Part shown: piece after piece, positions 1 through 8,871 of the stretch
How the letters are laid out: every line of letters begins with the position of its first letter
How positions within the stretch are numbered: position 1 is the first letter of the stretch
Assembly: GCA_937949545.1 (NCBI GenBank)
Contig: CALEDR010000002.1
Coordinates: forward strand, 62,001-126,000
Direction: 5' to 3'
Source: an uncultured Phycisphaerae bacterium
GTDB taxonomy: Bacteria; Planctomycetota; Phycisphaerae; Sedimentisphaerales; Anaerohalosphaeraceae
Length of the DNA: 64,000 bases
Notes under the pieces: generated by a model
The model's input: only the letters and a program-made list of their open reading frames with translations
The model's database searches: none
What the model was told of the DNA's origin: nothing
Translations under genes and position numbers: made by a program

Positions 1-746
1 TGGACGGGCTGGCCTATTATGACGGGGCGAATCTGAATGCGATTGTCGGCAAGGTGCGGCCGGGGGATTTGGGCTTCGATATTGTGCATGTCAATCTGCA
101 CAAGACCTTTGCAACGCCGCACGGCGGGGGCGGGCCCGGCGCCGGTCCGGTTGGGGTCGTGGAAAAACTGGTTGATTATCTGCCGGTGTCGGTGGTGGTC
201 AAACGGGAGGACGGGACGTATGCGCTGGAGTACAATCGCCCCAAGTCGATCGGCTATATCGCGCCGTTTTACGGCAATTTCGGGGTCATTCTGCGGGCGT
301 ATGTGTACCTGCTGATGCTGGGCCGGGAGGGGCTGGAGCGGGTGGCGGAAAATGCCGTGCTGAATGCCAATTACATTAAGGAAAAACTGAAACCGTATTA
401 CGACCTGCCGCATCCGGGCATCTGCAAACACGAGTGTGTCTTAAGTGCAGCTCGGCAGGTCAAGGAGAGCGGCACTTACGCCCTCGACATCGCCAAGGCG
501 CTGATTGATGCGGGGTTTCATCCGCCGACGATGTATTTTCCGACGATTGTGAAAGAATCGCTGATGATCGAGCCGACGGAGTGCGAAAGCAGAGAAACGC
601 TGGATGCGTTTATCGAGGCGATGATAGCGATTGCCCAAAAGGCCCGAACGGAACCGGAAACCCTCAAAGCCGCCCCGGTTACAACGCCGGTCGGTCGGCT
701 GGATGAGACCAAAGCGGCCCGGGAGCTGAATATTGCCTGCCTGTAG
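1..746 (+). CDS. gcvPB: Glycine dehydrogenase (decarboxylating) subunit 2, 3' part
   Basis: C-terminal part (about 247 residues, frame opening at base 3) of the P2 subunit of the two-subunit glycine cleavage P protein. This PLP enzyme decarboxylates glycine and passes the aminomethyl group to the lipoyl H protein. The reading frame runs off the left edge, so the start is not visible. It contains the family signature YYDGANLNA followed by [16 protein letters not shown], whose lysine is the PLP Schiff-base residue in this family. A partner gcvPA would be expected to lie upstream, outside the window. The C-terminus ends normally with TAG at 744-746. The split P protein is typical of Gram-positives, Thermotogae and many planctomycetes. 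Identity is near certain; only the length is unknown. Confidence 0.96.
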   Translation, partial: DGLAYYDGANLNAIVGKVRPGDLGFDIVHVNLHKTFATPHGGGGPGAGPVGVVEKLVDYLPVSVVVKREDGTYALEYNRPKSIGYIAPFYGNFGVILRAYVYLLMLGREGLERVAENAVLNANYIKEKLKPYYDLPHPGICKHECVLSAARQVKESGTYALDIAKALIDAGFHPPTMYFPTIVKESLMIEPTECESRETLDAFIEAMIAIAQKARTEPETLKAAPVTTPVGRLDETKAARELNIACL

Positions 747-780
747 AAACGACCAAAGAAACAAAGGGCAGAGCGACGGC

Positions 781-1932
781 CTATTTCCTGCCGGACGGCA
801 GGGGCGGTTTTTCAGAACCGAGCAGGGTAGCCAGCCATTGGGTATCCGGGCGGCTCTGAAGGATGATTTTGACCAGCATTGTCAGCGGGACCGCCAGCAG
901 CATCCCGAAAGGCCCCAGAATCCAGCCCCAGAAAACCAAAGACAGGAAAACCACCAGTACGGATAAGCCCAGGTGCCTGCCGAGTATTCGCGGTTCAAGA
1001 AAATTGCCGATGACCACATTGATCACCAGATAACCGAGCGCTGTCAGCAGGGCGGTACCAGGGCCGAGCTGCAGGAGGGCCATCAGGACAGCGGGCACGG
1101 CGGCTACCAGCGAGCCGATGGTCGGAACAAAATTCAGCAGGAAGGCAATCAGTCCCCACAGGACGGCATAATTGACCTTCAAAACGATCAGCCAGACGGT
1201 AATCAGCAGGCCGGTCAGAAGACTGATGGCGGTTTTGATGGCCAGATAGCGTTTGACGTCATTGGCCATTCGGGCCAGATTATCGAAGGTCTGAGGAGAC
1301 TGCTGCATGGCGGCTCGGATTTTGGCCGGCAGAATGGAGGCCTCCAGCAGGATAAAGACCGTTGTCAGAAAGATGAGAAAGCCGTTGGTCAGAATGCCGC
1401 CCAGCTGAGAGAGCAGGTCTTTGAGGACGTTTACGATTTCGTCCGGATGGATATACCGCTGGATGGAATTTTGAATCAGTCGAAGGATTTCATTGACTTT
1501 TTCTTCGGCCCGGCGGTCGATGGATTCTTCACCGGTCGGGCTGATGTCGGAGACGGGCGAAGGCGAAAACCATTCCGTCCATTCCACGATGGTTTTTTGG
1601 AGATTTTTTTCAAATTCCGGCAGGGCGCGGGTGAAATCGGCAATAGTGGCGGCCAGCAGGGCTCCCAGGAGCAGGCCGGCAATCAGAATGACGGCGGAGA
1701 GGATAAAGACGGCAAGGCCGGTGGGAATCCGCTTCTTCTGGAGCCAGAAAAGGGCCGGTGTGGCGATAATGGCCAGAAAAACAGCCATCAGGAACGGTAC
1801 AATGATGGAAACAGCCGCCCGCAACCCGGCAATGATGATTACAAGGGCCGCCAGGGGGACGAGAATTTGTGAGATAGGGGAATGCCCGGACGGACCGGCA
1901 TGGGTCGGATGCGAAGACGGCTGTGCTGTCAT
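781..1932 (-). CDS. AI-2E family transporter / PerM-like permease
   Basis: Integral membrane protein of 383 residues from the AI-2 exporter/PerM superfamily (UPF0118). These proteins include autoinducer-2 exporters and ion or solute permeases, and the substrate cannot be told from sequence. After a short Ser/His-rich cytoplasmic start come hydrophobic segments (LVPLAALVIIIAGL, FLMAVFLAIIA, GLAVFILSAVILIAGLLLG). A long extracytoplasmic helical region follows, then a cluster of C-terminal membrane helices including VWLIVLKVNYAVLWGLIAF and the family-typical FVPTIGSL. I chose the ATG at 1932 because GAGGAAA sits 8 bases upstream. A longer frame to 2073 would overlap the promoter of the next gene. 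It converges on gcvPB and is divergent from the YkgJ-type gene. Confidence 0.88.
   Translation of the reverse strand: MTAQPSSHPTHAGPSGHSPISQILVPLAALVIIIAGLRAAVSIIVPFLMAVFLAIIATPALFWLQKKRIPTGLAVFILSAVILIAGLLLGALLAATIADFTRALPEFEKNLQKTIVEWTEWFSPSPVSDISPTGEESIDRRAEEKVNEILRLIQNSIQRYIHPDEIVNVLKDLLSQLGGILTNGFLIFLTTVFILLEASILPAKIRAAMQQSPQTFDNLARMANDVKRYLAIKTAISLLTGLLITVWLIVLKVNYAVLWGLIAFLLNFVPTIGSLVAAVPAVLMALLQLGPGTALLTALGYLVINVVIGNFLEPRILGRHLGLSVLVVFLSLVFWGWILGPFGMLLAVPLTMLVKIILQSRPDTQWLATLLGSEKPPLPSGRK
787..812 (+). terminator. Possible terminator after gcvPB
   Basis: A short perfect stem (CCTGCC / GGCAGG, loop GGAC) is followed by GGCG and five T residues. It lies inside the 3' end of the convergent AI-2E permease gene, about 40 bases after the gcvPB stop. 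The T-run is displaced from the stem, so this is a weak call. Confidence 0.35.
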
Positions 1933-2028
1933 ACCCGGGTTTCCTCGGTTGGTCCTGAATGATTGTTTTGAAAAGACAATAGCTGCCGGCAGCGTGTCTG
2001 TCAAGGCCGTTTCGCCGAGGCGGTGTTC

Positions 2029-2056
2029 TTGACGGGGCGGGCGGGGGTGGTATAAT
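2029..2056 (+). promoter_or_regulatory. Sigma-70-type promoter for the ykgJ-hisS pair
   Basis: TTGACG (2029-2034) and a perfect TATAAT (2051-2056) are separated by 16 bases. The GTG start of the next gene lies 40 bases downstream of the -10. The site is in the divergent gap between the permease and the Cys-cluster protein. Confidence 0.7.
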
Positions 2057-2096
2057 CCGCGTTTCTGACTCAATCTTCAGCGAAACGGAGCGGGTT

Positions 2097-2543
2097 GTGC
2101 CTGTTCAGAAAAAAAGCAAAAAAAAGAAAACAACGCAAGGGGCGGATTGTCGCGACTGCAATGGTTTGTGCTGTCGGTATTTTGCCCTGCCGATTGATAC
2201 GCCCAAAACCTGGAAGGATTATGATGATATCCGCTGGTATTTGAGCCATCGTGGGGTCTCGGTTTTTGTGGAGAAAGGCGATTGGTACCTTCAGGTGGAC
2301 AATCGCTGCAGATATCTGGACCGGAGTCATCGGTGCCGTCAGTATCCGTTGCGTCCCCGCATCTGCCGGACGTATCATACGGGAGATTGTGAGAAGACCG
2401 CTGACGAGTACGGATATGACCTGCATTTTCTCAATGACAGGCAGATGGCGGAGTATATGCGAAGCCGCTTCGGAGTGAATGTGTTTAATCGGCTTGAGAA
2501 AATCAAGGAAGAAAAAACGGTTCGGCGAAAGGGTCGCTTGTGA
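2097..2543 (+). CDS. YkgJ family cysteine cluster protein
   Basis: Small soluble protein (148 residues) of the YkgJ/CxxCxxCC zinc- or iron-chelating family, whose biochemical role is unknown. The cysteine cluster is visible as DCRDCNGLCC near residues 17-26, with further cysteines in RCRYLDRSHRCRQYPLRPRIC and TGDC. The conserved 'yPlRPriCR' segment matches the family. The N-terminus is a lysine-rich tract and the C-terminus is basic. Translation starts at GTG 2097 after GGAGCGGG. The stop overlaps the GTG start of hisS (GTGA), so the two are probably translationally coupled. Family assignment is firm, function is not. Confidence 0.85.
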   Translation: MPVQKKSKKKKTTQGADCRDCNGLCCRYFALPIDTPKTWKDYDDIRWYLSHRGVSVFVEKGDWYLQVDNRCRYLDRSHRCRQYPLRPRICRTYHTGDCEKTADEYGYDLHFLNDRQMAEYMRSRFGVNVFNRLEKIKEEKTVRRKGRL

Positions 2544-3826
2544 AGATACCGGCGGTCAAAGGAACACGGGATTTTTATCCGCCGCAGATGGCGGTGCGGA
2601 ATTTTATTGTGGAAGGGTGGAAGGCGGCCTCCCGCCGAAGCGGCTTTGAGGAATACGACGGGCCGATTTTTGAATATCTTTCGATGTATCAAATCAAAAG
2701 CGGGGAGGAAATTGTCGAACAGCTGTTTTCGCTGACGGACCGGGGCGGCCGCCAGCTGGCGATTCGTCCGGAAATGACACCCACGCTGGCCCGAATGGTC
2801 AATCAGCAGATTCATACGCTGCCGCGTCCGATCAAATGGTTTTCGGTGCCGCGGCTTTGCCGGGCTGAGCGGCCCCAGAAGGGGCGTCTGCGGGAGTTTT
2901 TCCAGTGGAATCTGGATATTGTCGGGGCAGAGGATGTGCTGGCGGATGCGGAGGTCATCTTCTGTGCGGTGGATTATCTTCGTTCGACCGGGCTGACGGC
3001 GCAGGATATTGTGGTGCGGCTTTCGAGCCGGCGGCTGCTGGCAGCCTTGCTGAAGGAAGCGGGGGCGTCCGAGGAGCAGCTTGCGGCCATTTATGGGGTG
3101 TTGGATAAGAAAGCCAAGGTGCCGGCGGAGGCGTTTGAAGCGATGCTTCAGGAGGCAGTGCCGTCGGACCAGATGCGCGGACGCATTCTTCAGGTAATGA
3201 ACAGCCGAAGTCTGGATGAACTGGAGCCGAAAACCTCAGAAGGGCGGGAAGCGATGGAGGAGCTGCGCCGGCTGTTTGCACTGCTGGACCTGATGGGAAT
3301 CGGCGAGTATGCCCAGTTTGATATCGGAGTGGTTCGGGGACTGGCGTATTATACCGGCGTGGTGTACGAGATTTATGACCGCGGGGCTTCGCTGCGGGCG
3401 ATTTGCGGGGGCGGCCGGTATGATAATCTGCTTCGGGATTTCGGGGGGCCTGCCGTATCGGCGACGGGAATGGGAATGGGCGATTGTGTGCTGGAGATTC
3501 TGCTGCGGGAAAAGGGGCTTTTAAAGGACGAGAATCTGCCGACCCGCCGGCTGGATTATTATGTGGTGTTTGCCGGGGAGCAGTGGGCCTCAGAAGTGGT
3601 GCGGCTGGCGGCACAGATTCGTCTGGCAGGCTGGGCCTGTGATTTCAGTTATAAAGGCGGGAATCTGGGCAAGCAGCTCAAGCAGGCCGACCAGTCCGGT
3701 GCCGAGCGGGCAGTCCTTTTGGGCCAAGAGTACACCGCCGGAAAACTGGTTGTCAAAGAAATGAAGAGCGGCCGACAGGAAGAAGTCAGCAGGGAAGATT
3801 TCCTCGCTTCCCTGAAGCGGGTGTAA
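2540..3826 (+). CDS. hisS: Histidyl-tRNA synthetase
   Basis: Class II aminoacyl-tRNA synthetase that charges tRNA-His in the cytoplasm; 428 residues, normal for a bacterial HisRS. The start is KGTRDFYP, the usual HisRS N-terminal motif. Class II motif 2 appears as FSVPRLCRAERPQKGRLREF. The HisRS-specific signatures are VVRGLAYYTGVVYEIY (HisA-type loop) and AICGGGRYDNLL. A C-terminal anticodon-binding domain occupies about residues 335-428. The GTG start overlaps the stop of the preceding Cys-cluster gene. The signature residues looked for are present. Confidence 0.97.
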   Translation: MKIPAVKGTRDFYPPQMAVRNFIVEGWKAASRRSGFEEYDGPIFEYLSMYQIKSGEEIVEQLFSLTDRGGRQLAIRPEMTPTLARMVNQQIHTLPRPIKWFSVPRLCRAERPQKGRLREFFQWNLDIVGAEDVLADAEVIFCAVDYLRSTGLTAQDIVVRLSSRRLLAALLKEAGASEEQLAAIYGVLDKKAKVPAEAFEAMLQEAVPSDQMRGRILQVMNSRSLDELEPKTSEGREAMEELRRLFALLDLMGIGEYAQFDIGVVRGLAYYTGVVYEIYDRGASLRAICGGGRYDNLLRDFGGPAVSATGMGMGDCVLEILLREKGLLKDENLPTRRLDYYVVFAGEQWASEVVRLAAQIRLAGWACDFSYKGGNLGKQLKQADQSGAERAVLLGQEYTAGKLVVKEMKSGRQEEVSREDFLASLKRV

Positions 3827-3836
3827 TCCGCTCTTT

Positions 3837-4166
3837 CTACCATTTTTTGAAGACGAAAAACACGGCGGCGATAATCAGAGCAAATCCGACAATATAATTC
3901 CACTTGAGGGGTTCTTTGAGATAGAGGATGGAGAACGCGCAAAAAACCAGCAGGGTAATCACTTCCTGAATGGTTTTTAGCTGGGCGGCGGTGAAGATGC
4001 CGTGTCCGATCCGGTTGGCCGGCACCTGGAAGCAGTATTCGAGGAAGGCAATCAGCCAGCTGCACAGAATAACAATCAGAATCGGTTTGTCCTTGAATTT
4101 CAGGTGCCCGTACCAGGCAAAAGTCATAAAAATATTCGAAATCGTCAGAAGGAGTATCGTTTTCAT
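3837..4166 (-). CDS. DUF486 / DMT-superfamily small membrane protein
   Basis: A 109-residue protein with four predicted membrane helices (ILLLTISNIFMTFAWYGHL, PILIVILCSWLIAFLEYCF, ITLLVFCAFSILYL, YIVGFALIIAAVFFVF). The motif EYCFQVPANRIG is characteristic of DUF486, a small relative of the drug/metabolite transporter superfamily with no established substrate. It lies convergent to hisS (10 bases apart) and is divergent from the HYExAFE-like gene. AAAGGGAAACGAA immediately upstream of the ATG supplies a plausible ribosome site. Confidence 0.85.
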   Translation of the reverse strand: MKTILLLTISNIFMTFAWYGHLKFKDKPILIVILCSWLIAFLEYCFQVPANRIGHGIFTAAQLKTIQEVITLLVFCAFSILYLKEPLKWNYIVGFALIIAAVFFVFKKW

Positions 4167-4277
4167 TTCGTTTCCCTTTGTTGAACCGTTTCTTTGATTG
4201 AAGCGGTGAATTATACAGAAAGAGGAGGTCGGATTGTCAATTGTATTTTGGCGGAGGATAGGGTATGTTTTCGTCTG

Positions 4278-4850
4278 ATGATGAGGATGAACCGAAAGAT
4301 ACGGGAGCGGACGGAATCTCCGAATGCCTATGAAGCGGCTTTTGAGAGCTGGCTGGCGGAGCGGAGAATATCGTATCGGGCCGTGCCGCAGGGGCGTCGG
4401 ACGGTGCCGGAGCGGCCGGATAAACGGTTCGACTATCTGCTTTGTCCCGAAGGGACTATGCCGATTTTGGCGGAAGTGAAGGGGCGGACATTTGAGGGGG
4501 AGTCCCTGGTCGGACGGCGCGGGCTGGACGGCTGGACAACCCGGGAAGATTTGCAGGGCTTACAGCAATGGAAGGAGATGTTTGTGCAGTATTATCCGGG
4601 CTGCCGAGCAGTTTTTGTGTTTGTCTTTTGTTTACAGCAGCCGGATGTGGACGCCGACGGCCTGGAGATTTTTGTGCAGGACGGAAGACGATATGTTTTT
4701 TTGGCTGTTGAGGCGGACGAGTATAGAGCGTTTGCAAGGCAGCGCAGTCCGAGATGGAAGACGGTGACCTTAAAAGCAGAGGATTTTCGGAGATGTGCGG
4801 TGCCGTTTGAAGGGTATCTGGAGAAGATTTGGAATGAATCAGGTGATTAA
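4278..4850 (+). CDS. HYExAFE-family protein, nuclease-like fold suspected
   Basis: About 190 residues. The segment NAYEAAFESWL is a variant of the HYExAFE motif that names a protein family I know mainly from planctomycetes. Its function is unknown. Further on, FDYLL and ILAEVKGR resemble the D...ExK core of PD-(D/E)XK nucleases, and a QQW helix follows. That is only my inference from the pattern. The start is uncertain. ATG 4278 or 4287 precedes the conserved part, whereas an open TTG frame extends to 4194 past an unused AGGAGG at 4222. The 3' end overlaps bioB by 17 bases, so the two may be cotranscribed. Confidence 0.72.
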   Translation: MMRMNRKIRERTESPNAYEAAFESWLAERRISYRAVPQGRRTVPERPDKRFDYLLCPEGTMPILAEVKGRTFEGESLVGRRGLDGWTTREDLQGLQQWKEMFVQYYPGCRAVFVFVFCLQQPDVDADGLEIFVQDGRRYVFLAVEADEYRAFARQRSPRWKTVTLKAEDFRRCAVPFEGYLEKIWNESGD

Positions 4851-5820
4851 ATCATATGCGGAGTGTGTTTTGTCCGGCGGAATGCTGAATCGTCAGCAGG
4901 CCTCTGAGTTGGCCCGGGCGGGTCATACGGATTTTGAAGACCTGCTGTATTGGGCGGACCGGATTCGGCGTCATTATTTCGGGGAAACGGTGCATCTGTG
5001 TTCAATTGTGCCGGGTCGGCTGGGCGGGTGCAGTCAGGATTGCGCGTTTTGTGCGCAATCGGTTCATTATGACACGGCGGTGGATAAAAGACCGCGTCTT
5101 CTGACAGAGGAAGAGATTGTGTCGGCGGCGGTTCAGGCCAAGGCCGGGCGGGTCAATCATTTCGGAATCGTAACCAGCGGCCGTTCGGTTCCGGAAGGTG
5201 AGCTCCAGCGGCTGGAGAGGATTATCCGCCGGCTCCGTGAGGAAATCGGTATTCGGATTTGTGCGGCGCTGGGAATCCTGGATGAAAAAGCAATGAGGCG
5301 GCTGGCCGCAGCGGGTGTGGAGCGCTACAACCATAATTTAGAGACGTCCGAGCGGCATTTTCCGAATATTGTAAAGACTCATCGGTACCACGAGCGGGTT
5401 GCGACGATTCGGGCAGCCCTGAATGCGGGGCTGAAGGTCTGTGCGGGCGGCATTTTCGGAATCGGGGAGACCCTGGAAGACCGGATTGATATGGCGATGG
5501 AACTTCGGGAACTGGGAGTGGATATGGTGCCGCTGAACTTTCTGCATCCGATTCCCGGAACACCGCTGGGGACAATGCCGACACTGGCTCCCCGAGAGAT
5601 TCTCCAAATTGTGGCCTTGTATCGGTTTCTTCTTCCGCAAACGCATCTGAAGGTGGCGGGGGGGCGTGTGAAGAACTTGCGGGATTTGCAAAGCTGGATA
5701 TTCCGGGCGGGCTGTACGAGCATCATCAGCGGTAATTACCTGACCACGGCGGGCCGGGCGGTCGAAGAAGACAAACAGATGATTGCAGATTTGGGACTGA
5801 GAACATCTGATTATCGCTGA
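4834..5820 (+). CDS. bioB: Biotin synthase
   Basis: Radical SAM enzyme that inserts sulfur into dethiobiotin in the last step of biotin synthesis; 328 residues. The radical SAM cysteines are in CSQDCAFCAQS (CxxxCxxC plus the BioB-typical AQS). YNHNLETS and the C-terminal AGCTSIISGNYLTTAGR carry the conserved BioB motifs for SAM/dethiobiotin and the [2Fe-2S] cluster. I chose ATG 4834 over the upstream in-frame codon at 4795 because the family begins close to it and GGAGAAGAT lies in front. No other bio genes are in the window. It converges on the HTH-receiver gene with only 15 bases between. Confidence 0.97.
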   Translation: MNQVIKSYAECVLSGGMLNRQQASELARAGHTDFEDLLYWADRIRRHYFGETVHLCSIVPGRLGGCSQDCAFCAQSVHYDTAVDKRPRLLTEEEIVSAAVQAKAGRVNHFGIVTSGRSVPEGELQRLERIIRRLREEIGIRICAALGILDEKAMRRLAAAGVERYNHNLETSERHFPNIVKTHRYHERVATIRAALNAGLKVCAGGIFGIGETLEDRIDMAMELRELGVDMVPLNFLHPIPGTPLGTMPTLAPREILQIVALYRFLLPQTHLKVAGGRVKNLRDLQSWIFRAGCTSIISGNYLTTAGRAVEEDKQMIADLGLRTSDYR

Positions 5821-5835
5821 ACGCCGCACCGCGTT

Positions 5836-6411
5836 TTAATGCAGCACCGAGCAGCAGTCCTGAATCAGTTTAACGGCCTGGTCTACATCCGTCGGATTGG
5901 TGAGAACGGCGTCAAATCCTTTTTTGCGAAGGGCGGCGGTTTCGTTTTCGTTCAGTCCGGAAACGACGGCAATGATTTTGGTGTACTGCAGGTCCTGATG
6001 CTGGCGGACATATGTGCATAGCTGCTGGGGGTTGACGGCATTGGACATCAGATCGACTAAGATAACTTGGGGTTTGAATTTTTCTGCCGAGAGACCCGCG
6101 TCGAAACTGTTGTGCGCACAAATCGTCTCAAAACTTCCTTTGATTTGGAGTTTTTCGGCAAACTGACGACTTTTTTCCGGACAGGAGTCGATAATCAAGA
6201 CCTTCATTTGCCCTTTTTCGAGGGCATCCGTCGGCATATTGTGTGCTTTCATAAAGCGGATGAGCTCGCTGGTCGGGATGCGACGGTCACGGGAGCCGGG
6301 GATTCGATATCCTTTCAACTGTCCGGAATCAAACCATTTTGTGACGGTGCGAGGGGCCACATTACACAGTTTGGCTACCTCTCCGGTGGTCAGAACATCT
6401 TTTTTCTTCAT
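5836..6411 (-). CDS. MerR/excisionase-type HTH fused to an atypical receiver domain
   Basis: A 191-residue DNA-binding regulator. Residues 1-60 form a BldC/excisionase-like helix-turn-helix (LTTGEVAKLCNVAPRTVTKW, RIPGSRDRRIPTSEL). Residues 68-190 form a response-regulator receiver (VLIIDSCPEKSRQF, QVILVDLMSN, KIIAVVSG). The candidate phosphoacceptor aspartate is present in VDLM. The lysine normally found near the end of a receiver (TKP) is replaced by asparagine (VLTNP), so phosphorylation-dependent switching may be altered or lost. No histidine kinase is adjacent. A long gene-free region lies upstream. Domain architecture is clear; target genes are unknown. Confidence 0.85.
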   Translation of the reverse strand: MKKKDVLTTGEVAKLCNVAPRTVTKWFDSGQLKGYRIPGSRDRRIPTSELIRFMKAHNMPTDALEKGQMKVLIIDSCPEKSRQFAEKLQIKGSFETICAHNSFDAGLSAEKFKPQVILVDLMSNAVNPQQLCTYVRQHQDLQYTKIIAVVSGLNENETAALRKKGFDAVLTNPTDVDQAVKLIQDCCSVLH

Positions 6412-7234
6412 TGTTCAAAATCCTGCAAGAGTCGGCTGTTGCCGTAAACATTCTGCCGTAAATGACTGGACAGCGGTTTTCCAGCCGTGACTTACATCGG
6501 TTTATGGCTTTCCCTGTTTAACATCCTTCTAAAAAAAATGAGGATTTTTTCTTTTTTAGGGGTGTTTAGAAAAGACTCCTGTGATGGAGGTCCGATAAAG
6601 TACAAGATATATTTGAGTTATTTTGTTTTGTTATTTTTTTGGCGGAAAGATTTGAGTATTGTCAGGAAATTGTTCGTATAGGGGGATAAAGAAACAGGGA
6701 CCTTTTGACATTTCCCTGTTAAACGAAAGGTTTCGGCTTGACCGATAAGAAAAGTACGGATATGATTCGACAAGATATAAGTTTTCTTAAAAAGTGAAGC
6801 GCATAACAGAAAAGCCCTTTTGAAGATGGGCGAAGTCGAAAACGGCAACTTGGCAGATGGTTGGCAGAGCTTCATGAACATCGTTTTCTGACGGCAGGGC
6901 GAAAGGCGTCGAGTGATTTCAAAATCGCCAAGTCCAAAATCCGTCAGAAGCGGTGAATGGGACGAATTTGGAATTTGTGGATAAAAAAACAACGATGAGA
7001 GGGCAGGCAGGAGGCCGGCCGACAATGACTGACGAAACAAAAAGATTTAGGGCCTTTCAAGCAGCCGACGGAGATTCCCCGGGCGGAGAAAGCGAGATGG
7101 TCTAATGGTCTTTTTGGGTATGTAAGTCCACAATTTTCCTTATTTTGTGCCTTTCTGAGGTTCCCCCCTTCTCAGGTGCCGGTTGTGTTGTGCGCCCAGT
7201 GAACGATAAACGGTAACCTTGAAAGGTGCAAGCT
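6412..7234. other. Long gene-free region between the HTH-receiver gene and rny
   Basis: About 820 bases, more AT-rich at the left, with no open frame that looks like a protein. Visible structure: an inverted repeat AACAGGGA (6693-6700) / TCCCTGTT (6713-6720) with TTGACA in its loop, and a CTGAG/CTCAG hairpin around a C-run near 7155-7175. Both flanking genes point away from it, so it must hold two promoters and possibly a long 5' leader for rny. I could not match it to tmRNA, RNase P, 6S RNA or a riboswitch by eye. Confidence 0.5.
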
Positions 7235-8815
7235 ATGGAAGTGTTGATGGCCATTAACACAGCGTCTTGGATTGTGGGCATTTTGCTGGGGGGGATGATT
7301 GGTCTTGCGGTTTCTGTTCTTGTTGGTTTTTCCATATCCAAAATCCGTCTTCAAGAAGCAGAAAAGGACATTCAAGGTCGGATAGAAACGGCCCGGCGGG
7401 AAGCCGAGACGATTCTGAAGGAAGCCCGTCTGGATGCCGCCAGTGAGTTTATCCGCAAGCGGGAAGAGTTTACCAATGAGGTGGCGGCCAAGGAGGCCCA
7501 AATCCAGAAGCAGGAACTTCAGCTGGAAAAGATGAAGGATGCTCTGGAGCGGCAGCAGGAACAGATTGAACAGCGGGACAAGCAGTTAAAGAATCTCGAA
7601 AAAGACCTTCAGCGGAAGATTGAGAGTGTGGACAATAAAAACCGGGAATTGTCGGCTTTACTGGTCCAGCAGAAAAATCAGCTGCTGAAGATTGCCGGAA
7701 TGACGGTAGAAGAGGCCAAAAATCTTTTGCTTCAGGAGCTCGAGGAGGAATGTGAAAAGGAGATGAGCGAGCTGATCAGCCGCAAGGTTGCCCAGGCGGA
7801 GGAGCAGGCGGAGGAAAAGGCCAAAGAGATTATCAACCTGGCGATTCAGCGGTATGCCGCCGAGCAGACCTGCGAGGTGAGCGTCTCGATGGTGGATATT
7901 CCGAATGATGAGATGAAGGGCCGGATTATCGGACGTGAAGGGCGGAATATCCGGGCGTTCGAGAAGGCCACGGGTGTGGATGTGATTGTGGATGATACCC
8001 CGGGCGTGATTGTGGTCAGCGGGTTTAATCCGATTCGCCGCGAGGTGGCCCGGCTGAGTATGGAGCGGCTGATACAGGACGGGCGGATTCACCCGACTCG
8101 GATTGAAGAGATAGTGGCACAGACCAAAAAGGATGTGCATCAGCGGGTCATTCAGCTGGGCAAGGAGGCGGCGGAAGAGGTGGATGTTCGCGGGCTGAAC
8201 AATAAGATTATTGGGATGCTTGGGGCTCTGCATTACCGGACCAGTTATGGACAAAATGTGCTGCGGCACAGTGTAGAGGTGGCTTTTTTGGCCCAGGTGA
8301 TGGCGGATGAACTGGGTCTGGACGGCTCACTGGCCAAGCGGGCGGGGCTTCTGCATGATATCGGCAAGGCGATGGACCGGGAAATTGAGGGCGGGCATCC
8401 GGCGATTGGAGCCAATTATCTTCGGCGGTTCAAGGAATCTCCGGTAGTTCTGAATGCGGTTGAGGCCCATCACGGAGATATTCCGGCGGACAATCCGTAT
8501 ACGCCGTTGATTGCGGCGGCGGATGCGATCAGTGCTTCTCGTCCTGGAGCCCGCCGGGAGACGCTGGAGCGTTATATCAAACGTCTGGAGAAGCTGGAAG
8601 AAATTGCCCGCGGTTTTGAGGGAGTGGAAGGGTGTTATGCGATTCAGGCCGGCCGAGAAGTGCGTGTGATTGTGAATGCGGAGAAGGTCAGCGATGAGGC
8701 GGCGATGAAGACGGCGCGGGATATTGCCAAGAAGATTGAGGAAGAGATGACCTATCCGGGAGAGATAAAAGTGACGCTGCTGCGGGAGGTTCGGTGCATT
8801 GAATATGCGCGATGA
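7235..8815 (+). CDS. rny: Ribonuclease Y
   Basis: Membrane-anchored endoribonuclease that initiates mRNA decay; 526 residues, the usual length. Order of parts: N-terminal membrane helix ([20 protein letters not shown]), long coiled coil with heptads of E/K/Q/R (about 30-205), KH domain with [17 protein letters not shown] phosphohydrolase domain with LLHDIGKA, and C-terminal RNase Y domain. The start is ATG 7235, with AAAGG about nine bases before it; GTG 7226 is the alternative. Its stop overlaps the earliest ATG of the ymdB frame. The rny-ymdB pair is conserved in many phyla, which supports both calls. Confidence 0.97.
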   Translation: MEVLMAINTASWIVGILLGGMIGLAVSVLVGFSISKIRLQEAEKDIQGRIETARREAETILKEARLDAASEFIRKREEFTNEVAAKEAQIQKQELQLEKMKDALERQQEQIEQRDKQLKNLEKDLQRKIESVDNKNRELSALLVQQKNQLLKIAGMTVEEAKNLLLQELEEECEKEMSELISRKVAQAEEQAEEKAKEIINLAIQRYAAEQTCEVSVSMVDIPNDEMKGRIIGREGRNIRAFEKATGVDVIVDDTPGVIVVSGFNPIRREVARLSMERLIQDGRIHPTRIEEIVAQTKKDVHQRVIQLGKEAAEEVDVRGLNNKIIGMLGALHYRTSYGQNVLRHSVEVAFLAQVMADELGLDGSLAKRAGLLHDIGKAMDREIEGGHPAIGANYLRRFKESPVVLNAVEAHHGDIPADNPYTPLIAAADAISASRPGARRETLERYIKRLEKLEEIARGFEGVEGCYAIQAGREVRVIVNAEKVSDEAAMKTARDIAKKIEEEMTYPGEIKVTLLREVRCIEYAR

Positions 8816-8871
8816 CGGGATCTGTCTGGAGCCAGTCCGGAGCGGTTCGGCTTTCAGAAAGTGAGCGGTTT

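Noticed and set aside
6618-7040. Minus-strand 140-codon frame in the rny upstream gap
   Set aside because: No ribosome site, odd composition and no recognisable motif; treated as non-coding.
7081-7140. tRNA-like string GATGGTCTAATGGTC
   Set aside because: No acceptor, anticodon or T stems can be formed around it.
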